Below are positions 41,674 to 49,443 of a stretch of DNA of 64,000 nt, one piece after another. The number at the start of each line of letters is the position of its first letter. Within the stretch, counting starts at the first letter, position 1. The stretch spans positions 124,001-188,000 of the forward strand of contig NZ_JBHUEK010000010.1 of the NCBI RefSeq assembly GCF_042680725.1. Direction: 5' to 3'. The stretch is from Ferdinandcohnia salidurans. GTDB taxonomy: Bacteria > Bacillota > Bacilli > Bacillales > Bacillaceae_L. The notes under the pieces were generated by a model. It worked only from the letters and a program-made list of their open reading frames with translations, was not told where the DNA came from and ran no database searches. Position numbers and translations under genes: made by a program.

Positions 41674-42264
41674 CTATTTATTATCTTGTGGATACATAAC
41701 CTTGTCGATTAGACCATATTCCATTGCTCTTTCAGCAGTCATAAAGTTATCGCGATCTGTATCTTTTTGAAGTACCTCAATTGGTTGGCCAGTACGTTCA
41801 GCTAAGATTTGGTTAAGCTTTTCACGTAAGAAAAGGATACGTTTAGCAGCAATTTCGATTTCAGTTGCTTGCCCTTGTGCTCCACCAAGTGGTTGGTGAA
41901 TCATAACTTCACTGTTTGGAAGCGCAAAACGCTTGCCTTTTTCACCAGCAGCAAGTAAGAAAGCACCCATAGATGCAGCCATACCAATACAGATTGTAGA
42001 AACCTTTGGCTTAATGAACTGCATTGTGTCATAAATCGCCATACCAGCGGTAATTGAACCACCAGGGCTGTTAATGTATAAAGAAATATCTTTTTCAGGA
42101 TCCTCAGCTGCTAGGAACAATAGCTGAGAGACGATTGAGTTAGCAACATTGTCATCAATCGCACTTCCAAGCATGATAATACGGTCTTTTAATAAACGTG
42201 AGTAAATATCATAGGCGCGCTCTCCACGGTTTGTTTGCTCAATAACTGTAGGGATTAAATTCAT
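41674..42264 (-). CDS. clpP: ATP-dependent Clp protease proteolytic subunit
   Basis: A 196-residue serine peptidase that forms the proteolytic chamber used by ClpC, ClpX and ClpE; it also degrades proteins tagged by tmRNA, encoded at 59.3 kb. The catalytic Ser is in GMAASMGAFLLAAG, the His in VMIHQPLGGAQG, and the Asp in TDRDNFM. The start is the ATG at 42264 behind AAAGGAGGAAG; the longer frame begins inside the promoter region. It is controlled by a CtsR operator. Confidence 0.98.
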   Translation of the reverse strand: MNLIPTVIEQTNRGERAYDIYSRLLKDRIIMLGSAIDDNVANSIVSQLLFLAAEDPEKDISLYINSPGGSITAGMAIYDTMQFIKPKVSTICIGMAASMGAFLLAAGEKGKRFALPNSEVMIHQPLGGAQGQATEIEIAAKRILFLREKLNQILAERTGQPIEVLQKDTDRDNFMTAERAMEYGLIDKVMYPQDNK

Positions 42265-42310
42265 TTTACTTCCTCCTTTAAAACATATTAAAACATTACT
42301 ATGTATTTCC

Positions 42311-42340
42311 ATCATACAATTAAGGTCAGTAAAGGTCAAA
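42311..42340 (-). promoter_or_regulatory. clpP promoter with CtsR operator
   Basis: On the minus strand TTGACC (complement of 42334-42339) and TATGAT (complement of 42311-42316) are 17 bp apart. The CtsR heptad repeat GGTCAGT-AAA-GGTCAAA (42324-42340 plus strand) covers the -35 and spacer, which fits heat-shock repression of clpP. Confidence 0.88.
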
Positions 42341-42463
42341 CAATTCGCTTTACTAACTTATCATATTCTACAAACATTTATGACATACCTTTATAGATGT
42401 GAAAAAAACAAAATTTCATACGTATACCATCATACCCGATTTGGAGTGTTTTAAACATACATC

Positions 42464-42492
42464 TTGCATTCAAAAGCGTTCTAGCCTATAAT
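42464..42492 (+). promoter_or_regulatory. tRNA-Arg promoter
   Basis: TTGCAT (42464-42469), 17-bp spacer, perfect TATAAT (42487-42492), 26 bp before the tRNA. Confidence 0.85.
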
Positions 42493-42518
42493 GATGAGTG
42501 CAGTTTCTATTCAGACAT

Positions 42519-42590
42519 GCCCTCGTAGTGTAGTGGATAGCACAAGAGATTCCGGTTCTCTTATCGTGGGTTCGAATCCTGCCGAGGGCG
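42519..42590 (+). tRNA. tRNA-Arg, anticodon CCG
   Basis: A cloverleaf of 72 nt: acceptor arms GCCCTCG and CGAGGGC, anticodon stem AGAGA/TCTCT around TTCCGGT (anticodon CCG, reading CGG), and T-arm GTGGGTTCGAATCCTGC. The CCA end is not encoded. It stands alone between clpP and rpoN, with its own promoter and terminator. Confidence 0.95.
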
Positions 42591-42601
42591 CTAATGAAGA
42601 A

Positions 42602-42631
42602 AGGACCAGAGTATGATCTGGTCCTTTTTTG
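42602..42631 (+). terminator. Terminator of the tRNA-Arg gene
   Basis: AGGACCAGA (42602-42610) pairs with TCTGGTCCT (42617-42625), followed by a T-run. Confidence 0.93.
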
Positions 42632-42677
42632 CATATTACGGTAATTCGTGCCTTTTTTCCTTAAAATCAGACGAAAA

Positions 42678-42880
42678 GGGAACGCAAACAAGCTAATCGT
42701 ACCCTCACGAGTCGGAAATTGATCAAAGAGGGAACGCAAATCCTCTAATCGTACCCTCACAGGCAAGAAATCAACTCAAAAGGGAACGCAAACGCGTTAA
42801 TCGTACCCTCATGCGCCAGAAATCAACTCAAAAGGGAACGCAAACCCACTAATCTTACCCTCACAATCCAGAAATCGAAC
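42678..42880 (+). repeat. Tandem array B, period exactly 52 bp, four units
   Basis: GGGAACGCAAA starts at 42678, 42730, 42782 and 42834. Each unit reads GGGAACGCAAA, a 4-5 nt variable core, TAATCGTACCCTCA (one T variant in the last), 4-5 variable bases, then GAAATC-type sequence. GGGAACG and CGTACCC within a unit can pair. A decayed fifth unit follows. No reading frame here is credible. Confidence 0.88.
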
Positions 42881-42938
42881 AAAGATGGTAAGAAAAGCCC
42901 CACACTATCTCAACGCCAAAAATCTCTTCTCCAAATAC

Positions 42939-43115
42939 CTAGTTATCCTTATACCCCAATGTCCCTTCGTACACATCCTCATCAACTGGATTCACAGCCC
43001 ACATTGTTTGGATGGGATCAAATTCAGATGCGAACTCTTCGTTGTTTTTCGCCTTTTTTGCTTCATCCAAAGTTCCCGTAACCGGGCCGGTGTACATAAT
43101 CTCATTTTTTCTCAA
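42939..43115 (-). CDS. Small hypothetical protein (58 residues)
   Basis: The frame starts at TTG (complement of 43113-43115), 7 bp after AGAGGTG, and stops at TAG (42939-42941). An in-frame GTG lies one codon upstream. The product is small, acidic and hydrophilic: RKNEIMYTGPVTGTLDEA, KKAKNNEEFASEFDPIQ, then TMWAVNPVDEDVYEGTLGY. Codon use looks native and no membrane segment is seen. I do not recognise the family. It is divergent from rpoN. Confidence 0.68.
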   Translation of the reverse strand: MRKNEIMYTGPVTGTLDEAKKAKNNEEFASEFDPIQTMWAVNPVDEDVYEGTLGYKDN

Positions 43116-43310
43116 CACAAATCACCTCTTTAAGGTAGATTCTTTCAAAAAATGAATAAAAATGCGTGCTAAAATTTAACTTTTTCGATACCATAGAAGT
43201 AAGATGAAATTAACGATAGAACATATTCAATAAAATAATGGAGTTCAACGCAAATCAAAAAAGTAAACGCTTCCATTTAACACAACTCTGGCGAAAGGGG
43301 GAAAACAAGA

Positions 43311-44621
43311 GTGAATATGCAGACTGGACTTTTTCAGCAACAATCATTAAAGCTAGTCATGACAAAGGAGTTAACTCAAGCTATAACTCTTTTACAATAC
43401 TCTTCTTTGGATTTGACTAAATTTCTTGAAGAGCAAACATTAGAAAATCCCCTAATTGAAGTGAAACAAACGGATTTTAGTCGACGAACAAAATCAAAGG
43501 TCTCAAAAGAATCCTACACAAATCCGATTGACTATGTTGAAAAAAAAGAAACAACCCTTTATGAACACTTGCTTTCACAACTTTCATATATGAAAGTGAA
43601 CAACGAAAAAAAGCGAACGATGGAATATATCATTCAACTCTTGGATAGCAACGGTTATCTGTATTTTCCTGAGGAGGAGATTGCAAGGGACCTCAATACC
43701 GATACAGAAACCATCGAAAGTGCGATTCACTATATTCAAAGTTTAGATCCGACTGGGGTAGGAGCAAGGTCCTTACAGGAATGCCTACTTCTACAACTGA
43801 GGAAATTGCCAAAACGGAATAGTCTTGCTGAAACTATTATTCAGGACTATTTTGAAGAATTCGCAGAAAAGTCTTGGAAGGAAATCGCGAAACAACTTGA
43901 TGTAAAGCTTTTTGACATTCAACAGCTTTTTGACTTTATCCAAACCCTACAGCCAAGACCGGGTGCAGCTTTTCATGGTGGAGAGGCACACTATATTGTT
44001 CCGGACTTTGATATTCAAGTTGAAAATGGTGTTGTGGTAATGAACATGCACGATTCATATTTGCCAAAGGTTTCGTTAAATCTTCAGTATTACCAACACT
44101 TTTTACAAGAAAAAGATTCACAAACGAAATCCTATCTCCAAGAAAAAGTGGACCAGTGCCAATGGATTATGAGAAGTTTGGAACAGCGAAAACTCACCTT
44201 ACAAAATGTCATGAATGAAATCATTAATCATCAATTGGAGTTCTTTCTAAAAGGACCAGCTCATCTAAAGCCACTAATAATGAGTGAAGTTGCACAAAGT
44301 TTGGACATTCATGAATCAACTGTAAGCCGTGCAGTAAAAGATAAATTTGTGCAAACTCCATTTGGTATTTTCGAAATGAAATATTTCTTTAGTCGCAACA
44401 TCCAAACAACGGGATTAACCGATACGTCATCAACGCAAGTTAAGAACGTTTTAAAACAGCTGGTTGATGAGGAAAATAAACAAAAGCCTTTGTCAGACCA
44501 GGAGATTGTCAGTATACTTAAGGAAGAGCATGGTATTCTCGTGTCCAGAAGAACAATTGCAAAATACCGTGACCAATTAAATATACCATCTTCATCGAAG
44601 CGAAAAAGATATAGCAAGTAG
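43311..44621 (+). CDS. rpoN: RNA polymerase sigma-54 factor (SigL)
   Basis: A 436-residue sigma-54. Region I (QQQSLKLVMTKELTQAITLL, then LEEQTLENPLIE) contacts enhancer-binding activators. The core-binding region follows (TGVGARSLQECLLLQLRKL), then the helix-turn-helix (SLDIHESTVSRAVKDKF). The C-terminal RpoN box is VSRRTIAKYRDQLNIPSS. It controls amino acid and levan utilisation in B. subtilis. GTG 43311 follows AAAGGGGGAAAAC. No -24/-12 promoter is evident in this window. Confidence 0.95.
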   Translation: MNMQTGLFQQQSLKLVMTKELTQAITLLQYSSLDLTKFLEEQTLENPLIEVKQTDFSRRTKSKVSKESYTNPIDYVEKKETTLYEHLLSQLSYMKVNNEKKRTMEYIIQLLDSNGYLYFPEEEIARDLNTDTETIESAIHYIQSLDPTGVGARSLQECLLLQLRKLPKRNSLAETIIQDYFEEFAEKSWKEIAKQLDVKLFDIQQLFDFIQTLQPRPGAAFHGGEAHYIVPDFDIQVENGVVVMNMHDSYLPKVSLNLQYYQHFLQEKDSQTKSYLQEKVDQCQWIMRSLEQRKLTLQNVMNEIINHQLEFFLKGPAHLKPLIMSEVAQSLDIHESTVSRAVKDKFVQTPFGIFEMKYFFSRNIQTTGLTDTSSTQVKNVLKQLVDEENKQKPLSDQEIVSILKEEHGILVSRRTIAKYRDQLNIPSSSKRKRYSK

Positions 44622-44637
44622 ATTGGAAGTGTAACAG

Positions 44638-44889
44638 TTGAGTCGCATTCAAGTCACCATGTATTCAAAGGAAAATTGCTCCCTTTGTACAAAAGCGAAG
44701 CAGGTTATCGAGGAATTAAGTGAAGAATTTCCTTTAGACCTCAATGAGGTTGATATTTATAAAGATGATGAACTTTTGGAAAAATATCAGATCATGATTC
44801 CTGTTATTGAAATTGACGGAAACGAAGTGGAGTATGGGATTATCCATAAAGAGGCCATCCAAGAATACCTAAATAGATATTTAAAATAA
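44638..44889 (+). CDS. Glutaredoxin-like thiol protein
   Basis: An 83-residue protein with a thioredoxin-fold CxxC motif (SKENCSLCTKAKQVIEEL), the cis-Pro segment MIPVIEIDG and a C-terminal helix, matching the glutaredoxin/YruB-like family. It likely reduces disulphides or handles thiols in the cytoplasm. TTG 44638 lies 17 bp after the rpoN stop behind GGAAGTG, so it is probably co-transcribed with rpoN. A terminator follows. Confidence 0.85.
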   Translation: MSRIQVTMYSKENCSLCTKAKQVIEELSEEFPLDLNEVDIYKDDELLEKYQIMIPVIEIDGNEVEYGIIHKEAIQEYLNRYLK

Positions 44890-44893
44890 TCTG

Positions 44894-44921
44894 ACTGCCT
44901 AATAATTAGGCAGTTTAATTA
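44894..44921 (+). terminator. Terminator of the rpoN-glutaredoxin pair
   Basis: ACTGCCTAA (44894-44902) pairs with TTAGGCAGT (44906-44914) over a 3-nt loop, followed by TTTAATT. Confidence 0.78.
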
Positions 44922-44975
44922 TTGCTTTCTTTTAAAAGTACTGGTACTATAGAAAATGTAACACGGCGATATACA

Positions 44976-45093
44976 AACTTTATTCAATACTGAATAAAGT
45001 TATGCCTCCGGCGGATGCCACAGATTTTCAAAGGAAATTTTTCGAGCAAGCACGAAAAAATCTGGGCGCAAATACGCTAAGGTGTATTTGATT
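44976..45093 (+). repeat. Dispersed structured repeat R2, copy b
   Basis: The inverted pair AACTTTATTCA (44976-44986)/CTGAATAAAGTT (44990-45001) is followed by the 89-bp core (45005-45093) starting CCTCCGGCGGATGCCACAG and ending AATACGCTAAGGTGTATTTG. Stems seen include CAGATTTT/AAAATCTG. It ends 8 bp before the cggR -35 region. Confidence 0.85.
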
Positions 45094-45100
45094 TAACGAG

Positions 45101-45157
45101 TTGTTTTTTTTTACTGTAAGCGGGACATAATATGTCACATCGGGACAAAAGTAGTCC
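45101..45157 (+). promoter_or_regulatory. cggR-gapA promoter with CggR operator
   Basis: TTGTTT (about 45101) and a -10 in ACATAATAT (about 45125-45133) form the likely promoter. The operator is a near copy of the B. subtilis CggR site: CGGGAC-N6-TGTC (45121-45136), ACAT, then CGGGAC-N7-GTCC (45141-45157). CggR bound here represses its own operon until fructose-1,6-bisphosphate accumulates. Confidence 0.88.
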
Positions 45158-45185
45158 CTTATGGTAAAAAAGGGGAAATGAAATT

Positions 45186-46205
45186 ATGAGTTCGATTATT
45201 GAGGTACAACAAAAATTATTACCTGATCTATTAGAGGTTATGCAGAAACGCCATGAGATCCTCAAATACATACGACTTATGCAGCCGATTGGAAGAAGGA
45301 ATCTTTCTACGAGTCTTGGTCATAGCGAACGTGTCCTCCGCGGTGAAGTTCAATTTTTAAAAGAACAAAACCTTGTTGACTTTAGTACGGCTGGTATGAG
45401 CCTAACAAGTGAGGGTGCTGAACTATTAAAAGACCTTGAGGATGTCATGAAGGAAGTTTTAGGTTTACGGGTTTTAGAATCGAAGCTTAAGGAAAAGTTA
45501 AATATAAAAGGTGTGATTGTCGTTTCAGGCGATAGTGACACAACTCCTTGGGTGAAAAAAGAAATGGGAAGAGCTTGCGTTTCAAGAATAAAACAAAGGC
45601 TTTCTGGAGAAAATATCGTCGCAGTTACTGGTGGTACAACCCTCGTTGAGGTCGCAGAAATGATGACCCCGGATTCGAAAGGGCGAAGTATTTTATTTGT
45701 TCCAGCAAGAGGTGGACTAGGAGAACGAGTAGAAAATCAAGCAAATACCATTTGCGCAAAGATGGCCGAAAAAGCTTCTGGTGATTACCGACTCCTCCAT
45801 GTACCTGATGTTGTGAGCAATGAAGCGTACCATTCCTTTGTGGCCGAACCATCGATTCGGGATGTCCTGAATTTGATTAAATCATCAAGTATGGTTGTTC
45901 ACGGAATAGGAGACGCTATTACAATGGCTAAGCGGCGTAAAACCGATGAAGAGGACATGAAAAAAATCATTGAATCTCATGCAGTCGCAGAGGCTTTTGG
46001 GTATTATTTTGACGAAGATGGGAAAGTGGTCCATCGGGTTCAAACAATTGGCATCCAGCTAGAAGGTCTGAACGCAATTCACGATGTGATTGCCGTAGCT
46101 GGTGGAGCTTCGAAGGCAACAGCCATTCAAGCATACTTAAAGCAGGCGCCGGAGACACTGTTAATAACAGATGAAGGTGCAGCGAAAGAGTTAATAAAGG
46201 GGTAA
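45186..46205 (+). CDS. cggR: Central glycolytic genes regulator CggR
   Basis: A 339-residue SorC-family repressor. The N-terminus holds a helix-turn-helix (GRRNLSTSLGHSERVLRGEVQ) and the rest is a sugar-phosphate-binding domain (AVTGGTTLVEVAEMM, LFVPARGGLGE, SMVVHGIGDAITMAKRR). Fructose-1,6-bisphosphate relieves DNA binding. ATG 45186 follows AGGGGAAATG. It is the first gene of the glycolytic operon; the gapA ribosome site lies only ~40 bp after its stop. Confidence 0.96.
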   Translation: MSSIIEVQQKLLPDLLEVMQKRHEILKYIRLMQPIGRRNLSTSLGHSERVLRGEVQFLKEQNLVDFSTAGMSLTSEGAELLKDLEDVMKEVLGLRVLESKLKEKLNIKGVIVVSGDSDTTPWVKKEMGRACVSRIKQRLSGENIVAVTGGTTLVEVAEMMTPDSKGRSILFVPARGGLGERVENQANTICAKMAEKASGDYRLLHVPDVVSNEAYHSFVAEPSIRDVLNLIKSSSMVVHGIGDAITMAKRRKTDEEDMKKIIESHAVAEAFGYYFDEDGKVVHRVQTIGIQLEGLNAIHDVIAVAGGASKATAIQAYLKQAPETLLITDEGAAKELIKG

Positions 46206-46253
46206 CCCTTATAATATTTTTCTAGGTTTCACATACAAAAGGAGGAAATCAAA

Positions 46254-47261
46254 ATGGCAGTAAAAGTTGGTATTAATGGTTTTGGACGTATTGGTCGTAA
46301 CGTATTACGTGCGGCACTAAAAAATCCAAATGTTGAAGTAGTAGCAGTAAACGATTTAACAGATGCAAACATGTTAGCACATCTATTAAAGTATGACTCT
46401 GTTCACGGTGTTCTTGATGCAGAAGTATCTGTAAATGGAAATAGCCTTGTTGTTAATGGAAAAGAAATTCTTGTTAAAGCTGAACGTGACCCAGCTCAAC
46501 TTGCTTGGGGAGACCTAGGTGTTGAAGTTGTTGTTGAATCAACTGGTCGTTTCACTAAGCGTGCTGACGCTGCGAAACACATCGAAGCTGGTGCAAAGAA
46601 AGTAATCATTTCTGCTCCTGCAACTGACGAAGACATCACAATCGTTATGGGTGTTAACCATGACAAATATGATGCAGCAAGCCATGACGTAATTTCTAAC
46701 GCTTCTTGTACAACTAACTGCTTAGCACCATATGCAAAAGTTCTACATGAAAACTTTGGAATTAAGCGTGGTATGATGACAACAATTCACTCATACACAA
46801 ATGACCAACAAATTCTTGATTTACCACATAAAGATTATCGTCGTGCTCGTGCAGCAGCTGAAAACATCATTCCAACAACTACTGGTGCAGCAAAAGCTGT
46901 TTCTCTAGTATTACCTGAATTAAAAGGTAAATTAAATGGTGGCGCTATGCGTGTTCCAACTCCTAACGTGTCACTAGTTGACTTAGTTGCCGAGTTAGAT
47001 AAAGAAGTAACTGTTGAAGAAATTAACGCAGCACTACGTAAAGCTTCTGAAGAAGAATTAAAAGGAATCATGGGTTATAGTGAAGAACCACTTGTATCTT
47101 CTGATTACAATGGTAATGCAAATTCTTCAACTATCGATGCTCTTTCTACAATGGTTATGGAAGGCAACATGGTTAAAGTTATCTCTTGGTATGACAACGA
47201 GAGTGGATACTCTCACCGTGTAGTTGACCTTGTAGATTACATCGCATCAAAAGGTCTATAA
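46254..47261 (+). CDS. gapA: Glyceraldehyde-3-phosphate dehydrogenase, glycolytic
   Basis: A 335-residue NAD-dependent GAPDH. It starts VKVGINGFGRIGRNVLRA, has the catalytic Cys in SNASCTTNCLAPYAKVL and the His in MTTIHSYTNDQQ. Adjacency to cggR identifies the glycolytic isoform rather than the gluconeogenic GapB. Codon use is strongly biased, as for a highly expressed gene. ATG 46254 follows AGGAGGAAATC. A hairpin after the stop would cut most transcripts before pgk. Confidence 0.98.
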   Translation: MAVKVGINGFGRIGRNVLRAALKNPNVEVVAVNDLTDANMLAHLLKYDSVHGVLDAEVSVNGNSLVVNGKEILVKAERDPAQLAWGDLGVEVVVESTGRFTKRADAAKHIEAGAKKVIISAPATDEDITIVMGVNHDKYDAASHDVISNASCTTNCLAPYAKVLHENFGIKRGMMTTIHSYTNDQQILDLPHKDYRRARAAAENIIPTTTGAAKAVSLVLPELKGKLNGGAMRVPTPNVSLVDLVAELDKEVTVEEINAALRKASEEELKGIMGYSEEPLVSSDYNGNANSSTIDALSTMVMEGNMVKVISWYDNESGYSHRVVDLVDYIASKGL

Positions 47262-47310
47262 TTTTTACCGTTTGATACTAAAGCAACTGGCACTATAATA
47301 GAACTTGTGA

Positions 47311-47338
47311 AGGGAAGGGAATGTTCCCTTCCCTTTTT
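47311..47338 (+). terminator. Terminator/attenuator between gapA and pgk
   Basis: AGGGAAGGGAA pairs with TTCCCTTCCCT across TG, followed by TTTTT. Partial termination here would lower pgk relative to gapA. Confidence 0.82.
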
Positions 47339-47429
47339 GATGTCTATATGAGATGCTAAGTACCGCTAGGATACTTTGTGCTTAGGGCACAGGTTTTTAC
47401 CAACAATACATAGAACGGAGGCCTTCCCT

Positions 47430-48614
47430 GTGAATAAGAAGTCAGTTAGAGATATTGATGTGAAAGGCAAGCGAGTTTTTTGTCGAGTTGATTTTAACGT
47501 TCCAATGCAAGATGGTCAGGTAACGGATGAGACTCGTATTCGTGCAGCATTACCAACAATCGAGCACCTTCGTAAAGAAGGGGCAAAGGTCATTTTAGCG
47601 AGTCACCTTGGTCGTCCAAAAGGCAAAGCTGTTGATGAGCTTCGTTTAGACCCAGTTGCTAAGCGTTTAGGCGAGCACTTAGGTATCGAAGTTCGCAAAA
47701 CAAATGAAGCATACGGTCCAGAGGTTGAACAAACCATCTCAGAGATGAACGAAGGCGATGTTCTTTTACTTGAAAACGTTCGTTTTTACCCTGGAGAAGA
47801 AAAGAATGATCCAGAACTAGCAAAACAATTTGCAGCACTTGCAGATGTATACGTAAACGATGCATTCGGTGCAGCTCACCGTGCACATGCCTCAACAGCT
47901 GGTATTGCTGAAAACCTACCAGCAGTAGCTGGTTTCTTAATGGAAAAAGAAATCGAAGTATTAGGTAAAGCACTATCTAACCCTGAGCGTCCTTTCACTG
48001 CGATTATTGGTGGAGCGAAAGTTAAGGACAAAATCGGTGTCATCGAAAACCTCTTAGAAAAAGTAGATAACTTAATCATTGGTGGAGGACTTGCTTATAC
48101 ATTCGTAAAAGCTCAAGGTCACGAGATCGGTAAATCTCTTTTAGAGGAAGATAAGATTGATCTTGCTACCCAATTCATGAACAAAGCAAAAGAAAAAGGC
48201 GTTAACTTCTATATGCCTGTTGATGTAAAAGTTGCAGATGATTTCTCAAATGATGCAAACACTAAGATTGTTCCAATCGAAGAGATTCCTAGCGATTGGG
48301 AAGCACTTGATATTGGGCCAAAAACAGCTGAATTATATAGAGATGTTATTTTAAACTCTAAACTTGTAATTTGGAACGGACCAATGGGTGTATTCGAATT
48401 AGATGCATTCGCTAACGGAACAAAAGCCGTGGGTCAAGCACTAGCTGATGCTACTGATACTTACTCAATTATAGGTGGCGGTGACTCTGCAGCAGCAGTT
48501 GAGAAATTCGGTCTAGCTGATAAAATGAGCCACATTTCAACTGGTGGTGGAGCATCACTAGAATTCATGGAAGGTAAAGAGCTTCCAGGAGTCGTATTAC
48601 TTAACGATAAATAA
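47430..48614 (+). CDS. pgk: Phosphoglycerate kinase
   Basis: A 394-residue kinase that makes ATP from 1,3-bisphosphoglycerate. Marks: KRVFCRVDFNVPMQDG, ILASHLGRPKG, DAFGAAHRAHAST, and the C-terminal nucleotide site GGGDSAAAVEKFG with STGGGASLEFMEG. GTG 47430 is chosen because ACGGAGGCC precedes it; the earlier frame start at 47376 has no ribosome site. Codon bias is strong. Confidence 0.97.
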   Translation: MNKKSVRDIDVKGKRVFCRVDFNVPMQDGQVTDETRIRAALPTIEHLRKEGAKVILASHLGRPKGKAVDELRLDPVAKRLGEHLGIEVRKTNEAYGPEVEQTISEMNEGDVLLLENVRFYPGEEKNDPELAKQFAALADVYVNDAFGAAHRAHASTAGIAENLPAVAGFLMEKEIEVLGKALSNPERPFTAIIGGAKVKDKIGVIENLLEKVDNLIIGGGLAYTFVKAQGHEIGKSLLEEDKIDLATQFMNKAKEKGVNFYMPVDVKVADDFSNDANTKIVPIEEIPSDWEALDIGPKTAELYRDVILNSKLVIWNGPMGVFELDAFANGTKAVGQALADATDTYSIIGGGDSAAAVEKFGLADKMSHISTGGGASLEFMEGKELPGVVLLNDK

Positions 48615-48675
48615 AAAATGGTGCCATCAGGCAAGGCACCTTGTCATATTGTCAACAACGAAAGGGATGGTGAAC

Positions 48676-49443
48676 ATGAGAAAGCCAATCATTGCAGGAA
48701 ACTGGAAAATGAATAAGGTTGTTTCTGAAGCAGTTCATTTTGTAGAAGAAATTAATGGTCTAATTCCATCACCAGAAAAGGTTGATTCTGTTGTTTGTGC
48801 GCCAGCACTCTTTTTAGAGCGCCTTGTTGCAAACGTAAAAGAAGGAAACTATGACCTTAAAATTGGTGCGCAAAATATGCATTTTGAAGAAAGCGGAGCA
48901 TTTACAGGAGAAATTAGCCCTGTAGCATTAAAGGATCTAGGTGTTGACTATGTCATTCTTGGTCACTCTGAGCGCCGTGAAATGTTCGCTGAAACAGATG
49001 AGTCAGTGAACCAAAAAACACTTGCAGCATTTGCTCATGGATTAGTTCCAATCGTATGCTGTGGTGAAACATTAGAGCAACGTGAAGCTGGTCAAACAAA
49101 TGACCTAGTTGGAACACAAATTGAAAAGGCGTTAGCAGGCCTTACAGCAGAACAAGCGAAAGAAGTTGTCATTGCCTATGAACCAATTTGGGCAATCGGA
49201 ACAGGCAAATCTTCTTCAGCAGAAGATGCTAACGAAGTTTGTGCTCACATCCGTAAAGTAGTAGCTGAACAATTCTCTGCTGACGTAGCAGATGCTGTTC
49301 GCATTCAATACGGCGGAAGTGTTAAACCAGAAAACATTAAAGAATACATGGCACAACCAGATATCGATGGTGCTCTAGTTGGTGGAGCTAGTCTTGATGC
49401 TTCCTCTTTCGTTAAGCTTTTGGAGGCAGGTAGTAATGAGTAA
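48676..49443 (+). CDS. tpiA: Triosephosphate isomerase
   Basis: A 255-residue TIM barrel. KPIIAGNWKMN carries the catalytic Lys; YVILGHSERR the catalytic His; AYEPIWAIGTGKSS the catalytic Glu and flexible loop 6; and QYGGSVKPEN the phosphate site. ATG 48676 follows AAAGGGATG. It overlaps gpmI by 8 bp, so translation is coupled. Confidence 0.97.
   Translation: MRKPIIAGNWKMNKVVSEAVHFVEEINGLIPSPEKVDSVVCAPALFLERLVANVKEGNYDLKIGAQNMHFEESGAFTGEISPVALKDLGVDYVILGHSERREMFAETDESVNQKTLAAFAHGLVPIVCCGETLEQREAGQTNDLVGTQIEKALAGLTAEQAKEVVIAYEPIWAIGTGKSSSAEDANEVCAHIRKVVAEQFSADVADAVRIQYGGSVKPENIKEYMAQPDIDGALVGGASLDASSFVKLLEAGSNE

Noticed and set aside
42885..43133. Plus-strand frame of 82 codons upstream of rpoN
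   Set aside because: It is antisense to the better-supported 58-residue minus-strand gene and starts in array B.
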